From Diabrotica undecimpunctata (Eukaryota > Arthropoda > Insecta > Coleoptera > Chrysomelidae): 64,000 nt of DNA. The translations under genes were made by a program, and so were the position numbers. Location of the stretch: positions 123,649,411 through 123,713,410 of the forward strand of contig NC_092811.1 in NCBI RefSeq assembly GCF_040954645.1. Direction: 5' to 3'. A model generated the notes under the pieces. That model saw nothing but the letters and a program-made list of their open reading frames with translations, was not told the origin of the DNA and did no database searches. Of this stretch, positions 31,411 through 43,969 are shown piece after piece; the first letter of the stretch is position 1; every line of letters starts with the position of its first letter.

Positions 31411-32265
31411 ATGAAATAATTAAGACAATCCTCTTGAGTTTTTTAAATTAAAAATAACTTTTTTCATCTTTTCGCTTATTAGGCCAAGTACGTTCTCGTG
31501 GCTATTCTGTAAAACCGTCCTAATGATTGGTACTCCCAATACCTGCTGTAGGATCTAATTCACTACCGAATTCCTTAGATTCTTGCTATTGGCTATCACT
31601 GTGTACAGTAATAGTTTATTTCAAATCGCCTTAACAATAATTTTGTAATGATTTTTATAAGCAATAAATATTTCTATATCATACGTTAAGAATGGTCGTA
31701 AAAATGGAATTTTAATTTAATTTAATTAATATTAAATTTAATTAATGTATTTAATTGTCCAAAATTATATTATGTATTTATAGATCGCTGAAAAATTGAT
31801 TTTTTTTTAACCATTAAAATTCGTTTAAATTTAAATAAAAATTTACCATATATATTTTAGGCCATAGTAAACTAAATTATAATTTTTGTTTGATTATATT
31901 ATATTCATAAATAAATCTAGGAACGATAAATTGTTGAATCGTCAGTATACAATTAATTTTACTGCTCTATAAATAGGTCACTGGTACTTAGCGATATCAA
32001 AATATCCTACATTTTAATATTGAGTTATATATGAATCTGTGGAGAAATACAATTGAATTTTTATAATTGTACACTTGTTTATTGCGATTTACGTAAAAAG
32101 TTTTGTATTTATTCATATTTAGGAAATTATTTCATGGTAAGTAACTAATATTTTAACGATTATTTTGGATAATGTAAAAATAAAGTAAATAAAATATTTT
32201 TGCTATTAATCTACATATTCTATTACTTGCAGATGTGTCTAAAAGCATTATCTTTACAAGAATTA
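31411..32265. other. Intron 4, low-complexity AT
   Basis: Rich in TTTAATT-type runs (for example 31715-31760). No gene or repeat could be supported. Confidence 0.45.
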
Positions 32266-32269
32266 TAAG

Positions 32270-33010
32270 ATATAATAAATAGTACTAATTTTATGGATGT
32301 TGAAGGGATTGATGTAATAGTGTCGAAACCTGATTCTTTAACAGATGAAGATGAAGCCGATGATGATTTACTAGGAACAGCCGAAGTAAAGGGTGTAAGT
32401 AGTACTTAACATGTTACGATAGCATTGCTGAAACTGCAAGTCACTGGGTATTTTTTGATAACCAGCAGAGGTTTACTTAACTCATTTACAAAAAATGTGG
32501 AAACCGAGCAACAGGAACCTAACGGGAAAATAGGTTATCAGTGTTCTATTCAAGAAAGAAAAATTCTTGGTAAAGAAGCTCGTGGTTCATATGATTTTAT
32601 ATGATACAATGGAACGATAATAAGTGTGTTACTATAGCCTCTAATTATAGAACCTCTAGCAGAATCTAATAGATGGGATCGCAAGCTCAAAGGAAAACGT
32701 TTAATTTCTCAACCACAAGTGTTTACAACCACAACAAAAATTATACCTACATGGGAGACGTGGATCAACACTAATGGTTTGTTGGAAAATATGCCGCTAA
32801 AATCAGAGCTAAAAAGTGGTATTCGCCAATATTTACACAAATAATTCATATGGCATTAGTAAATTTGTGGCTTCTCTACAGAAGAGTCAAGAAGTCGAAT
32901 ATTACTTTTAAAGGACATTTAATAGAAAAACGTGAAAAGCAGAGAAGATGTTAAGCAGAAAATTGTAAAGTTAGACCACTGTGTAGACCATTGTGTAAAT
33001 AGTATCATAA
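32270..33010 (+). pseudogene. Second piggyBac transposase relic in intron 4
   Basis: An acidic N-terminal piece DVEGIDVIVSKPDSLTDEDE (32293-32352) is followed by C-terminal pieces: SHWVFFDNQQRFT, VEWNDNKCVTIASNY-like sequence near 32605, SQPQVF and YMGDVDQH (32750-32772), then KYAAKIRAKKWYSPIFTQII (32790-32850). The YMGxVDxHDxLV block corresponds to the third catalytic Asp region. The middle of the protein, with the first two Asp residues, is deleted. This family differs from the one at 27.9 kb. Confidence 0.75.
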
Positions 33011-33014
33011 AAAT

Positions 33015-33595
33015 AAACTTGTTTTTATTACATGTAAATAAAAATTTTTAGTCTCATTCCTGTTTTGAACTCGTTCATACATGCAATTAATATAACCCTA
33101 ACGCTCAGTGTCCTATTTATAGATCTGGTCATAAAGCAAAAATGTGAAGGTCTAAGCCGGGAAAATTCAAAGAGAAAATAATACAGTAACAAGTATATTT
33201 ATACCGTACAGTATAAAATGATTTTATCGTAATATAACAATAAGCCACAATCTCTGAAACTGTTTGCATCACTTATATAAATTTTCGTTTATGGAGGTTT
33301 TGTAATATGACCGATCTGATGGTAGTATTCAAATCTTTGTCAGATTTTCAGTTTTTCTAAAATATTTTTAAAGAAATTACCCTGTATGTTTTTTTCTTTA
33401 TGAAATATTTTTTGTCGTACCACTAACGGCCATAATTCTGGAAACTTAATTATTGTTTTTCCAGCTACACTCGTCTCATGTAGTTTATCAATACGGTTAC
33501 ATTTGTTTTGTGTTTTATATTTATAGTTAATATTTTATGTATTGCCCACTCTATATATATTTACATAATTATTTAATAAAATATCGTGGCCTGAA
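33015..33595. other. Intron 4, nothing recognised
   Basis: AT-rich sequence between the piggyBac relic and a small inverted-repeat element. No feature supported. Confidence 0.4.
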
Positions 33596-33600
33596 AACAC

Positions 33601-33769
33601 GAGTGGCACAACTCAAAATCTGATAAACAAGTTTTAACAGTCACGAATTTTTGAAAAATCATTTTTGATAACAATCCTAATACTAGAAATAAAATAAATT
33701 TAATAAAATTCTTGATAACCAAATTTTAATCACTTGTATAAATTGATCAGTTTTTGAGTTGTGCCACTC
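33601..33769. mobile_element. Small MITE with GAGTGGCACAACTC ends
   Basis: The ends 33601-33624 and 33744-33769 are reverse complements (GAGTGGCACAACTCAAAA then CTGAT) with one mismatch. The 169-bp interior is AT-rich. The ends resemble Tc1/mariner TIRs, and a Tc1 transposase remnant lies 360 bp to the right, but a direct link is not shown. Confidence 0.6.
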
Positions 33770-34129
33770 TTGCATGTAGCCGACGATATGGAAACGGATT
33801 CAAGCGAAATGCCCAAAATTCGAGACGTGTGAATGACAACACTGAAACGCGTCAGTTTCACTAGTCATGTCAACGATAAGTGACGGAATATGCCGCCCCG
33901 GAAGAGTGTAGTAGTTTCATGAGTTTTCCGAGATTATTTATTCCGAGTTTAGGTAGTTGTTAATAAGGCGATATTTTTAAATTGTCGGACGGAAACAATC
34001 ATTGTCGATTCCTGGCTCCCATAAACCCTAAACGTGCGGACTGGTCGCCAGAAAAAAAGACCAAAACAAATGTAGGCAGAATGTCTTTCGAAGATCGTCG
34101 CTGATCTGCATGAGATTAATGCTATTCAA

Positions 34130-34330
34130 TGCTAAATCAACTGATGTTAATATCGGCCGCACTATCAGAAGTGGTGTGAAAATGGATTGCGAGCAAGAAC
34201 CCTCTAGAAAGAAGAAGCAAAAACGGACCGATTGGGCTTTCGACACACAAAGAATCGACAGAACAGTGGATTAAGGTAATTTGGAGTGATGAAATCAAAA
34301 TATTATGAAAGTGGCAGTATCGTGCCGAAT
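34130..34330 (+). pseudogene. Tc1-like transposase fragment
   Basis: Plus-strand pieces LMLISAALSEVV, WIASKNPLERRSKNGPIGLS and TEQWIKVIWSDEIKIL (34260-34309) match the central part of Tc1 transposases (ARTPLRKPFVSKKNKxxRLxFA...WKKVIWSDESKF), including the first catalytic Asp in WSDE. The rest of the element is unrecognisable. Confidence 0.6.
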
Positions 34331-34339
34331 CCCAAATAA

Positions 34340-35930
34340 CAAAAAAATAATGGAAGCCATTATTCAAAACTGGTTTAGGATTATTACACAAGATTTGGCT
34401 CGTCTAGTGAACTCATGCGTAGAATAAAGTATGTACTACAGAACAAGGATTATCTCGTTGAATGCGTTCAACACTACACCAAATATCTCGAAAAATTTGA
34501 TGTATGGACAAGAATAATATATTAGAAGAAAGGCGTAATTATATTTCCGCGATCGCCCGATATGTCATTTAAAAAAACACCGTCTATAAAACCAAACCTG
34601 CCTATAATATAGGTAAATGAAATTCAATTTTCCTATTTTTTATCACTTAAATGTGGACCTTCGTTATCACAACACAAATATCTAAAGATATGTTTCAGTT
34701 ACTGCAGGTTTTCTACACCATGTTTGGGTAAACCTTTTACTACATAAATTTCGAACTTTTTTATTGATGGCATATACCTTATTATGTGATTTCTGGTATG
34801 ATATAAATTATTTAAAGTAAAGAGTATTCAAATTAAACGAATTCATTTAAAGCATCGCCGTATTAATATATTATTTTAGTTTTAGAAGAAAATTTTAAAA
34901 ACGGAAAATCTGGCGACTACTTCCGTACTACCTAGGATAAGCCATTTTATTCCACAAACCAAAAATGCTTATAAATCAACCCAAACCGTTAATAAAAAGG
35001 TCATTGAGGGATTCCATACTTAAAACTAACTGTATATGAGTGATAGATACAAATAGAACATCAAAACGGAGGTAACAATATTAACTTATATTTTTTAATT
35101 CTTTAGAATACAGCTGACGGTATGGAATGGTAAACCGAATGAATTAAACGATGGAGCTTTCAGAATAAAACTCATATTGCGTGAATGAAAATCGAAAGCA
35201 TGTATTAATGAATTCGGTAATTTAGTAGAATAAATTAAGTAAAAGTGATGACAAAGACTGCTATCGAAACAGTATTGAAACAATTTGTAAATCATTTTCG
35301 TACATATATATATAAAAAAATCACTTACCTTTAAAAGCCCATCTGCTACTCCAAATCCTAAAGTATAGCAAATGCTTTTTATGATAAATTAAGATTGAAA
35401 CCTTTTGCTATTATTTTAAAAAATTGTTTGTCTAGAACTCTTAATAGATGAATCATCTGCATCTACAATAAGAAATTATATAAAAAGCATTTACTTAAAC
35501 CTTCATAGCCCGAAAGAAGTTATATATAAGTAATAACAGTTACAATAACCATTTTAGTCTATTTTAGGAATATCCCGAATTCAAAAGCGGAATCAGATAG
35601 ATGAAATAAGGTAATTTCTTCAGTAAGTGCAAATATAAGAAGTTATAGGTCAGTCGAAGGGCACAAAAGAAGGAAGTTATCAAAAGATTTGTCTAAATTT
35701 AGTTCAGGTAACTTGAGAAATAGAGTTTCTCTTGAGAGAGGAATCCTTGTGTGATAAGATATAGAATTGTACACGAAGACATTTGTGAATTAAATATAAC
35801 CATGCAAAGAAATGTCAATTAGCAAAAGAAACGAAACGATGGAAAAAAAATTGTCGGGATACGCAGAAGCCCAAAAAATATAATTTTCTTGATGTAATTT
35901 CTGCACAATTATTTTATGTTCTGGAACACT
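34340..35930. other. Intron 4, nothing recognised
   Basis: AT-rich intronic DNA with chance open frames only (for example 35295-35095 minus). No repeat or gene identified. Confidence 0.45.
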
Positions 35931-35935
35931 ACCGG

Positions 35936-36000
35936 AGGTAGTTTTGAAGAGTAATTCGGAGGTGGTTTTGAAGAGTAATTCGGAAGTGGTTTTGAAAAAA
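35936..36000. repeat. Short tandem repeat, about 24-bp unit
   Basis: Nearly three copies of a 24-bp unit (GAGGTAGTTTTGAAGAGTAA plus TTCG) lie in tandem. The last copy is incomplete. It is isolated within AT-rich intron sequence. Confidence 0.75.
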
Positions 36001-36631
36001 AATATATCAGTTCTATAGTTAGAGATTAATTCCCGTTATATGGCAAGTCCTCTTCCTTTAAACAGACAGGTATGTAAAGTGTTTAATTGTTTTTCACTTC
36101 AGGTTTATGAAGGTTAATCTTTCCTTTATATACTCGAACATGGTAAAATAAATGATAACAAATGTTGAGAAACGCTATCGGCATAAAACCGGATTTTTTT
36201 ATTTACATTATCTACTGAGACTATCTATAACAGTTTAAATATCGTCAAATAACGGCAAAAAGTAAAAACCCTGATACTTTTCAGAAAATAAATATACTTC
36301 GGGAAGATTCAGCAAAAACCGAAAAAAAAAATTGTACAACTTAAAAAACAAGGCTGTATCAGTTATTTTACCACATATTTTAAATGATTTAGAACACAAC
36401 TTCCACGATGATTATTGTATATTATTAACGTTAATAAAATATCAAAATGAAATTTAATAATCGGGACAGTTCTAAAATACAATTTAATTGGTTCTGACAA
36501 AATTAGAAAAAATCGAGACAAACATCGTTGAAGTTAAGTTCTCAAGTGGAAAATAAAAAGATGGAATTTTAAAAAATCAAGTTTATTTCTCAATTTTAAT
36601 AATTCGAAGAAAATGTTAATGACTTTTACAG

Positions 36632-36808
36632 CAACATCCTGGCAGGAATGACTTGATGATCAATGGGAAGCAAGAAGACACCCTCTGGACGATGAACCCA
36701 ATGGAAACGGTGATGGCTCTACACCTTGAAGCCGGTTTAAGGACTGGATGTCCCTATGATCCGTGGAAGCCTTGGTATCTTGACAGGGTGCACCCTCTTC
36801 GAGTTTAA
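36632..36808 (+). other. Possible coding fragment after an acceptor-like site
   Basis: A CTTTTACAG acceptor-like sequence (36623-36631) precedes a 58-codon plus-strand frame of unusual composition for this AT-rich intron. It includes DTLWTMNPMETVMALHLEAG and TGCPYDPWKPWYLDRV and ends at TAA (36806). GC content is clearly higher than its surroundings. I do not recognise the sequence. It could be an exon of a nested plus-strand gene, a captured gene fragment, or chance. Confidence 0.35.
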
Positions 36809-36854
36809 ATAGTATACTTTGCATATTACCCCAAAAAATATGAGCTCTTTCCAA

Positions 36855-39281
36855 AGGTTTTATTGCAATACTTTAATTTTATTAACGAGAAGGCCTTCTG
36901 ATGTGACATATTTTTATAAAAATAATACTAGTTTTTCAAATAGTATTAGTTTCGAAAAAATACATCTTTATAAAGTTTTCTAACTACTAATATGTATTTA
37001 CGAAGTTGAAACCAAAACATTGGTAATATCTGATATTTCATAAGAACAATGTCTGGAATCAATGTTATTGTTAGTTTATTATATAAATATGAGCAGCAAT
37101 ATTTTTGTAAAATTTGCATAAAAAACGCGACTTGTGATAACTTAAGTAAATAGATCAAGTTAGTAACATCAATAAATAGAATGTGATAAAAAAACTACAA
37201 AATAAACCTACTAATATTCCCAATAAAATTGTCAAATGTTAAAACAGCAAAGAATCATTAAACGCATGCAAACAATTCAAAATAAAAACGATCCCCATAT
37301 TGGATCAATAAACTGCAGCTGCTGAAGCGTGAACGTGGCAACTGCGCGAAATTTTCGTAGAAAAGCCGAAACATACACTAACATCCAACTGGCAACGCCG
37401 ATAAATCGAGGTCACGCGTCCCTGAACGGATGGAGTCGGAACAATGTTGCGCCGAAAATTTATATCGACGCAATAAAATGCCTAGCAACCCGGATCACCT
37501 GAACTGAAGATCCAAATTTATAAATGAACAATTCAACTGAATTATTCTTCTATAAAATAATGAATTCTTCTGTAAATATGCACATGCTTCCAAAATTAAA
37601 AATATAAATTTGGAAGTTTATTAAAATTTACATTTTCGATTTCGATGTGAGAATACTCCAAATTTTAAATTTAAATTTTGGTTTTCTTTTCTCTACATCA
37701 ATTTGACGAAAATGTAACACGTGCTGCTTTATCTTGATACATCACCAAAGAAGTTGACAAAATGTGCCAACTTCTTTATTACCTAGCACTATCACTGAAA
37801 TGTGAAAATTATCACAAAACGGATAATTTTAAATAGTTCAGTGGAAAAATAACAAAAGACACTTTGAAATGACAAATTTTACCAAAATTGGCAAAATTCG
37901 AAAAAAAAACAAATAGGAATAAAACACGTACATATGGTGCGTGCTTTAAACAAGTTTATTTTAATGATTTTGAGTACTTGTTTTTGTTTAATTGTGTTCA
38001 AACTTGTTTAAAGCACACAAAACAAAATTTTAAAAAAATACAAAAATTACACAAAATGGAGCCATCAGCAAATGTATATATAAAAGAAAATATTTATTTC
38101 TTGCTCAATGATTTGACTAAATAAGTAACTGAAAAATATTTTTCTGTCAACTAAAAATGTAAGTAGTAATTTTAATCGTCCAAGACTATTGTTTATATTT
38201 AATATACAATTATACTTTTATAAAAAAAAAACACTTCGAAATGGATTCTCCAAACATTAAAAATCGAAATAATGCAATTCACAGATACTAAATACTCGAA
38301 AACATCTGTCAATTGACCAATACAGAAAGTAGCTGAACCAATCAATCCAGTTATGTTGCAGTATTGAGTACCTAGTGAAATTGTATCTCTTCAAAATAGC
38401 TTAACTCCACAAAATATGTGTCCCTAACTAATATAAAAATGTATATTAACTTGAAACGACTGTTACACTCAGTCAAAAAATGTTTTAAGTAAAACATTTT
38501 CGAAATACCGAAAGCAACAGAAACATTTCTAGCTAATATAAAAATGTGTGCGATCATTTCTTGTTTAATATTGCTTAGACCAGACAAAAACTTCTTAAGA
38601 ACTATTAAGAAGTGCTTGGACAGGTCCTCAAATGATTTATTTTTGATTTTGTGGGCTAATCAATTTTCAAAATTGTTCTTTCAAATTGACAGAAACATTA
38701 AGTAATGCTTCTTATTTTTGTGAAAGAACTGAACAGAAAATCAATTCCCTTTCTATATAAAAATAAATCAAGAATGCATTATCATACAAAAACATAATCG
38801 CAAAATTAAATTCACAATAAATCACAAGAAAAATTAGGAGAATCAGCTTTTTTAAGGTTTTAAGACAATCCATTTTAGCATTTGCTGATGGTATAAAGGT
38901 TACCTGGATGTACTTTTCTTTATACATAAACAATTGAAATTTACACATTACAGTACAACATTATGAAAAGAGAAAAATACTGGTTTTGCCACATTAAATA
39001 AAAATATCATCCCTAGATCTAAACATTTCCTATCATCAAATAATTCAATTTCTTAAAAATCAACTGATAAATCAATACATGAAAAACTGATAAATTAATA
39101 ACTATCTCAAATTAATAAAAGAGCAAATTATTTTGAAAAATAATACTAATAATAAAATCATTAATTCTTCCGAAATTATCATCAAGAAACTTAAATAAAC
39201 AAAATATTGACAGAACCAGCAACATGTAATGTACACCCAGGCAAAAGGTACAATTTGGTGTGAAATAAAACAAGTACTCAC
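36855..39281. other. Intron 4, proximal part
   Basis: Mostly AT-rich. A GC-richer patch at 37280-37510 (containing CGATAAATCGAGGTCACGCG and CTAGCAACCCGGATCACC) stands out and may be a transposon fragment or a regulatory stretch. A 16-bp inverted repeat, GTGCTTTAAACAAGTT with its complement, lies at 37940-37956 and 38007-38023. No gene seen. Confidence 0.4.
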
Positions 39282-39406
39282 GGTGCTTCTACTCCTTCTT
39301 TGCCAACACCCGAGGGCCCCGGTTGATCATCTGCACTAGTTGATGGAACATCAACGAACGCAGGTTCATGATCGTCATTATCACTATCGTCGCTGTCATC
39401 TTCAAC
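39282..39406 (-). CDS. ZAD-C2H2 zinc-finger gene, exon 4 (acidic linker)
   Basis: The acceptor TTTTGTTACAG lies at 39417-39407 and the donor GTGAGTACTT directly below 39282. The exon carries 41 codons plus two bases (CC) and joins in frame to exon 5, whose first base completes the codon. It encodes an acidic, Ser/Pro-rich linker: VEDDSDDSDNDDHEPAFVDV then PSTSADDQPGPSG. No domain is present. It sits between introns of 15.9 and 12.4 kb. An ATG further upstream (39532) lies in the intron. Confidence 0.82.
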
Positions 39407-39409
39407 CTG

Positions 39410-40425
39410 TAACAAAAGGGATTTGTTTGGTACCACAAAAACAATCCTTGTCGAAATGAAAACGGTTTGTAGGTTTCTGATAATTTTAAAGGCTGGTAAG
39501 TTATACAAATTGTTCCAAACTTGTTGAATCACAATTTTCTACGTTTGATATGGTTTGGTTTATTACGTCATAGCAATGACTTTACTAAATGGTCTTTGCA
39601 TGATAGTAAACGATATGATTGGAAATATTCAACAGTAGATTAATACAATATCAGAACAAAAAATGTTAATTTCTGATAGGTTCAATTAGCCATTCTAGTG
39701 GCTCATTTCAAAGACATTAAAAACAATGAAAAACCTACAAGGAACGTTCAACAAATACGTGCATTGTGATCCTGTTTTGACGGTTCGAAAAGAGAATCTC
39801 ATGATTTTAAACAATGAAAGAAATTGAGTTGACAGCAGTGACAGATTATTTCATTTAAAAAGTGTACTCCATGCAGAAACGGAAATAACTGAATAGAATA
39901 TAATAAGATCATCCGAGTAAAAATTAGTTATAAAAACAGGAAGTGTCCCGAATGAGTGGTTTTACGAATCCTAACAACTATATAATGGGACAAGTTAAAA
40001 TATATACAACAAATTCAACCGTATGAATGTTAATTTAGTATTTTTTTAATAGTTATGAATGATAATATTGCTAAATAAGAATAGTTTAAATGATAATCAT
40101 AAAACTAAATATTGTTTTATAGAACCACATAACCTCCAAGCAATTTGATAACCCAGTCTGAGAGACTTTCACACTCCTTGGAATGACATTTGGGTATTGC
40201 AATTCATTGCAGCGACCTATTAATACAATAAGAATCATCAAAATATGTAAAAATTAGTGACAACTAAATAATGGGAGAGTATAAAGTAACTGCTAAAAAC
40301 CACACAAGACAAGTATGTTGCGAAAACAATGCAGCCAGACACTCACAACATCAAACTATGTTCTACATTTAATTTCTTGTCAAATTAATCAAATTAAGTG
40401 AATCGCCGTACTATTTCAATAAAAT
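39410..40425. other. Intron 3, distal part
   Basis: AT-rich intron sequence of the minus-strand gene next to the exon 4 acceptor. No repeat identified. Confidence 0.45.
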
Positions 40426-40429
40426 GGTG

Positions 40430-41010
40430 CCCAAAAATTCGTGAGTTGGTGATAAAAATGATTGCCGCAATAAAACAATCCTTGAAGTGGCGGATGAAAT
40501 TAATATTTTTAATACAGTGTAGAATATACTTAGGCATTATGAGGAAACAAAAGTATCTTTTGATACTTTTCTAAATAAAAGATCAAAAAAGGTAAAAGCT
40601 CGGGTCGTCCAAAACTAGTTCCTGATAGAAATAGGAGAATATTAGTAAAACAAGTCGAAGAAATACTCTAAGACAAGTTACAGCTGAATGGAATCAATCA
40701 TGAAACTGGATAAAAACTGTCAAGGGAATGCTGTCGCAAGTGGAAAATCTGAATTAAGTTTTATAAAATTGAATTACAGGTAATAACTTAAAAGTGCACT
40801 CGTAGTTTAATATATTTAACATATTTTCTTCTAGGTAAAGGAAAAGCCGCTGTTAACAGCAAAAACAAAAGCAAGCCAGGCTCACTTGGGCAAAATCTAA
40901 ACTCTCTTGGTCGGTGGAAGATTTGTCCCGAGTAATATTTAGTGAAGAATAAAAATACGACGCATGTGTTGATGATTACCGCAAACGAGTTATTCTTTTT
41001 GCGTGTATTT
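40430..41010 (+). pseudogene. Tc1-like transposase relic with intron-like gap
   Basis: On the plus strand KRSGRPKLVPDRNRRILVKQVEE (about 40597-40667) is followed by LSRECCRKWK. After a gap come VKEKPLLTAKTKARQAHLGK (from 40835), SWSVEDLSRVIFSEE near 40909-40953 (the first catalytic Asp is changed) and CVDDYRKRVI. Between them 40780-40834 starts GTAATAAC and ends TTCTTCTAG, so removing 55 bp joins the two halves. Other lesions make it dead. The C-terminal half is missing. Confidence 0.65.
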
Positions 41011-41339
41011 TAGTTTGCCCTATTATATAGTTGTTAGGACTCGTCTAAAATTTGCAAATCAAAAAATATAGTGTTTAAATTGTTTCCGATTGCTTCTTCG
41101 TACGTTTTTGCTACAATCCGAACGGTAAAAAGTGAGAAACCGTTAACAGGCATGGCAACTCTATTTTGGACATAATTCGAAACCTTCAAAAACATTACAA
41201 CAAAGAAATCAAAGAAACATCTCATTGACATCAGAATAACGCATTTCCGCATAAGTTGCCTATTCTCCAAATTTGAGCTTCGAGATGGTTAGCATTAACT
41301 CAATCACTGTCGATCCCAAATCCGAATGCGAAAGGAGCA

Positions 41340-41820
41340 GAATGAAGGGTTAGCGAATGGGTCTTAACAGCAGTAGATCAGCAATGTGATTATAGGGTGA
41401 TTAGCGCGCCGATTGCGTAGGATTTGGAAAACTCAGTTGGATACTGAAGAACTTTACAATACCTCGATACTTGAGGAGCAAAGTGTTCAACCAATGCATC
41501 CTTCCTATCATGACATGAATGTCAAACCTGGACTCTAACCAAGGCAAATATGGATAAACTAGATAAAAAGAGGAACGACTTTTACGAAAGAGTAGACAAA
41601 AAGACCAACGTTGGAACGCCACAATACAACATTGGAGACCTTACAAAGGTAAACGACCAAGAAGAAGACCATAGATGAGATGCGTGGACGACATAAAAAG
41701 AATAACCAAAACAAATTGGAAGTATGTTGCTCAGGATAGAGATAGATGGAAGGAGTCGGGAGAGGGCTATGTATAAAAATGGAAGAGAGAAGGATAAAAA
41801 ACGCACCAATGATTCCAATG
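41340..41820 (+). pseudogene. LINE C-terminal fragment
   Basis: Plus-strand pieces FNQCILPIMT-like near 41488-41512, DQRWNATIQHWRPYKGKRPRRRP (41599-41667) and a VDDIKRITKTNWKYVAQDRDRWK-like run (41690-41755) form the typical C-terminus of an insect LINE with WRP...GKRPRRRP and a final W-rich segment. Frameshifts are frequent. No RT core is present, so only the 3' part was copied. Confidence 0.7.
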
Positions 41821-42125
41821 ACAAAAAATTCTTTGACTAAAGAAGACTAAAAAAGTAGGGAAGATGTCTCAGAAATTACATTAAAATAACAGTAGCCATA
41901 ATGAACTAGGCCTTATACACTTAGCAACACTAAATAAGACACTAGTACCTATTTTAAACACAGGCTTACACAAAGTAACTTGAACCCTCCACTAAAGGGG
42001 GTGACTTATAAGTCTACACCGTGGTTTTAAAGAACGTTGGTTTGACTCGCGGCTTGTTGGTGTTAATACACTAGCGAGCAGAGCAGTCGTGTATAAATGA
42101 GAATTGAATCGGAGACTGAAGTTGT

Positions 42126-42228
42126 ATGTTATTGCGTTACAGCATACCGCGAAATAATGAAAAGGAAGCGAAAACGTCATAGACTTTGGGTTAGAAATTG
42201 GATAGAAAAAAGGCAAGAATTGTCTCAC
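42126..42228 (+). pseudogene. PIF/Harbinger transposase N-terminal snippet
   Basis: The plus-strand translation MKRKRKRHRLWVRNWIEKRQEL resembles the KRRRWWVRPWIxRREELG start of Harbinger nucleases. Nothing downstream continues it, because the long-inverted-repeat family begins at 42230. A short but characteristic remnant. Confidence 0.45.
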
Positions 42229-42229
42229 A

Positions 42230-42540
42230 TCTCAAAAATCGCGCCACGTTAATTTATTTAACACCTTCCTAAAAACTGAGTTTATTCTCGGCAAAATACA
42301 AAAACTACATATGAAAGTTAATAAACATTTTTGTTTAGAATTATCTCAGCGACGTTTTTTAATTAAAACATTTTTTTCTACGGTGAATAGATTCTTGGTA
42401 AATCGATTTTTTTGTGTTTTTACCCTCTGCGAGGGGTAAAAGTGGTAAACTTTTTGCATTTTTTTAAGGTTCCCAAAATTAATATCTCTGCAAAATTCAG
42501 CTTGTTTGTATACTTTTTATGGGTCAAGCCTCTGACGACT
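42230..42540. repeat. Long-inverted-repeat family, copy 3 (single arm)
   Basis: Matches the right arm at 10895-11375: CGCGCCACGTTAATTTATTT, AATTATCTCAGCGACGTTTT, TAGATTCTTGGTAAATCG, GAGGGGTAAAAGTGG, and finally AAAATTCAGCTTGTTTG. It has the opposite orientation to the copy at 25540-25820. Confidence 0.7.
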
Positions 42541-42619
42541 GGACTATAATACAAAAACAAAACACTACTGTGAGAAATGAATAAATCGAAAAAAATCTGT
42601 CATAAACTTACACAGGTGA

Positions 42620-43965
42620 GGCAGAACAAAACCTTGAAGACGAGCTGAGGTACGCGAAACAAATAAAAGAGAATATGAACCACCAACGATTCTTAAAGTT
42701 AGATACAGTTAATTCAAGACATTTGGCGAGAAAAAACAATGCCAGATGAATGGAAAGAAGGGGTTATTGTACCAATACACAAAAAAGGAAACAAAAAGCA
42801 ATGTACTAACTACCGGGGAATAACACTCCTAAACACCACCTACAAAATCTTTGCAAACATCCTGCTAGAAAGAACCAAAACATGCACAGAAGGAATCTTG
42901 GAGATTATCAATGCGGATTTAGACCGAGCCGCTCTACCATTAACCAGATATTCACAATAAAACAGATAATGGAAAAATGCTAGGAATTTGATAGTGAGCT
43001 TCATCAGATGTTCATAAATTTTAAACAAGCATTTGATAGAGTATGCAGGGCCGGACTGTGGACAACGATGCAGGAACTTGGTTTTCCAAAAAAACTAGTC
43101 AGGTTGATAAACCGAATAAAGTATTTCATCGAGAAGGATCAAACTTACTACTGGCATTTGCAGACGATGTCGATCTAGGAAACACACGATTAAGGATGAA
43201 GGAGACTTTCGTGAGGTTCGAAAAGGAAGCAGAGAAGATGGGGCTCCAAATCAACGAAAACAAGACGAAATATATGTATATGAGACGCAATAACCAAAGC
43301 AGAGGCAGAATCGGTCAGAACATGACCATCGATGACTTTGAGCGCGTTAGAGAATTCAAGTATCTTGGAACAACAATAACTGAAGACAATAACGGATCAC
43401 AAGAAATAAACAACAGGATTCAGGCCGGCAACAGATGTCTTTTTGCCCTCCAAAACCTTATAAAATCGAAACAACTAACAAGACGTACGAAGATACAGGT
43501 CTATAAAACAATCATACGACCCGTTGTGATGTATGAAAGCGAAACGTGGACGATAGCAAAGGCAAACGAAGAGAGACTATGTGTTTGGGAAAGAAAAATC
43601 CTAAGGAAGATCTTTGGCCCTGTGCTGGATGAAGCATCAAGACAATATAGGATACAAACTAACAAAGAGCTCGAAAAACTTTACCCAGACGCCAACATCA
43701 TAAAAGAAATAAAGTCCATAAGACTCCAATGGACAGGACACCTCAGAAGATTCTGATGAACGAACAGTAAGACTGGTGTGGGAGGAAGCACAACTGGAAG
43801 GAGACAACGCGGACGCCCTCGTCTCCAGTGGCGAGATAATATAGCAGGAGACCTAAGCACTATGGCGTGGAGAATTGGATGGAAGTTGCTCAAGACAGAA
43901 AACAATGGAGGCATGTTGTCTAGTAGGCTAAAACCCACGAAGGGTTGTAACGCCACGGAGTAAGT
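42620..43965 (+). pseudogene. LINE with intact C-terminus and internal RT deletion
   Basis: RT motifs start with MPDEWKEGVIVPIHKKGNKK and [20 protein letters not shown] (42739-42865). The frame then shifts through a QxxFRPSRSTxxQ remnant (42910-42955). After a deletion that removes the GLRQGD region near 43130, a second frame (43043-43756) holds LLLAFADDVDLGN with the catalytic FADD, then REFKYLGTTITEDNN, ESETWTIAKANEERLCVWER and QWTGHLRRF. A last frame to 43963 holds GRRQRGRPRLQW and KGCNATE. It is close in family to the copy at 61754-62761. Confidence 0.82.
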
Positions 43966-43969
43966 AAGA

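Noticed and set aside
39278..39532. Independent 84-codon gene
   Set aside because: The first half is intron sequence; only 39282-39406 between splice sites fits the multi-exon gene.
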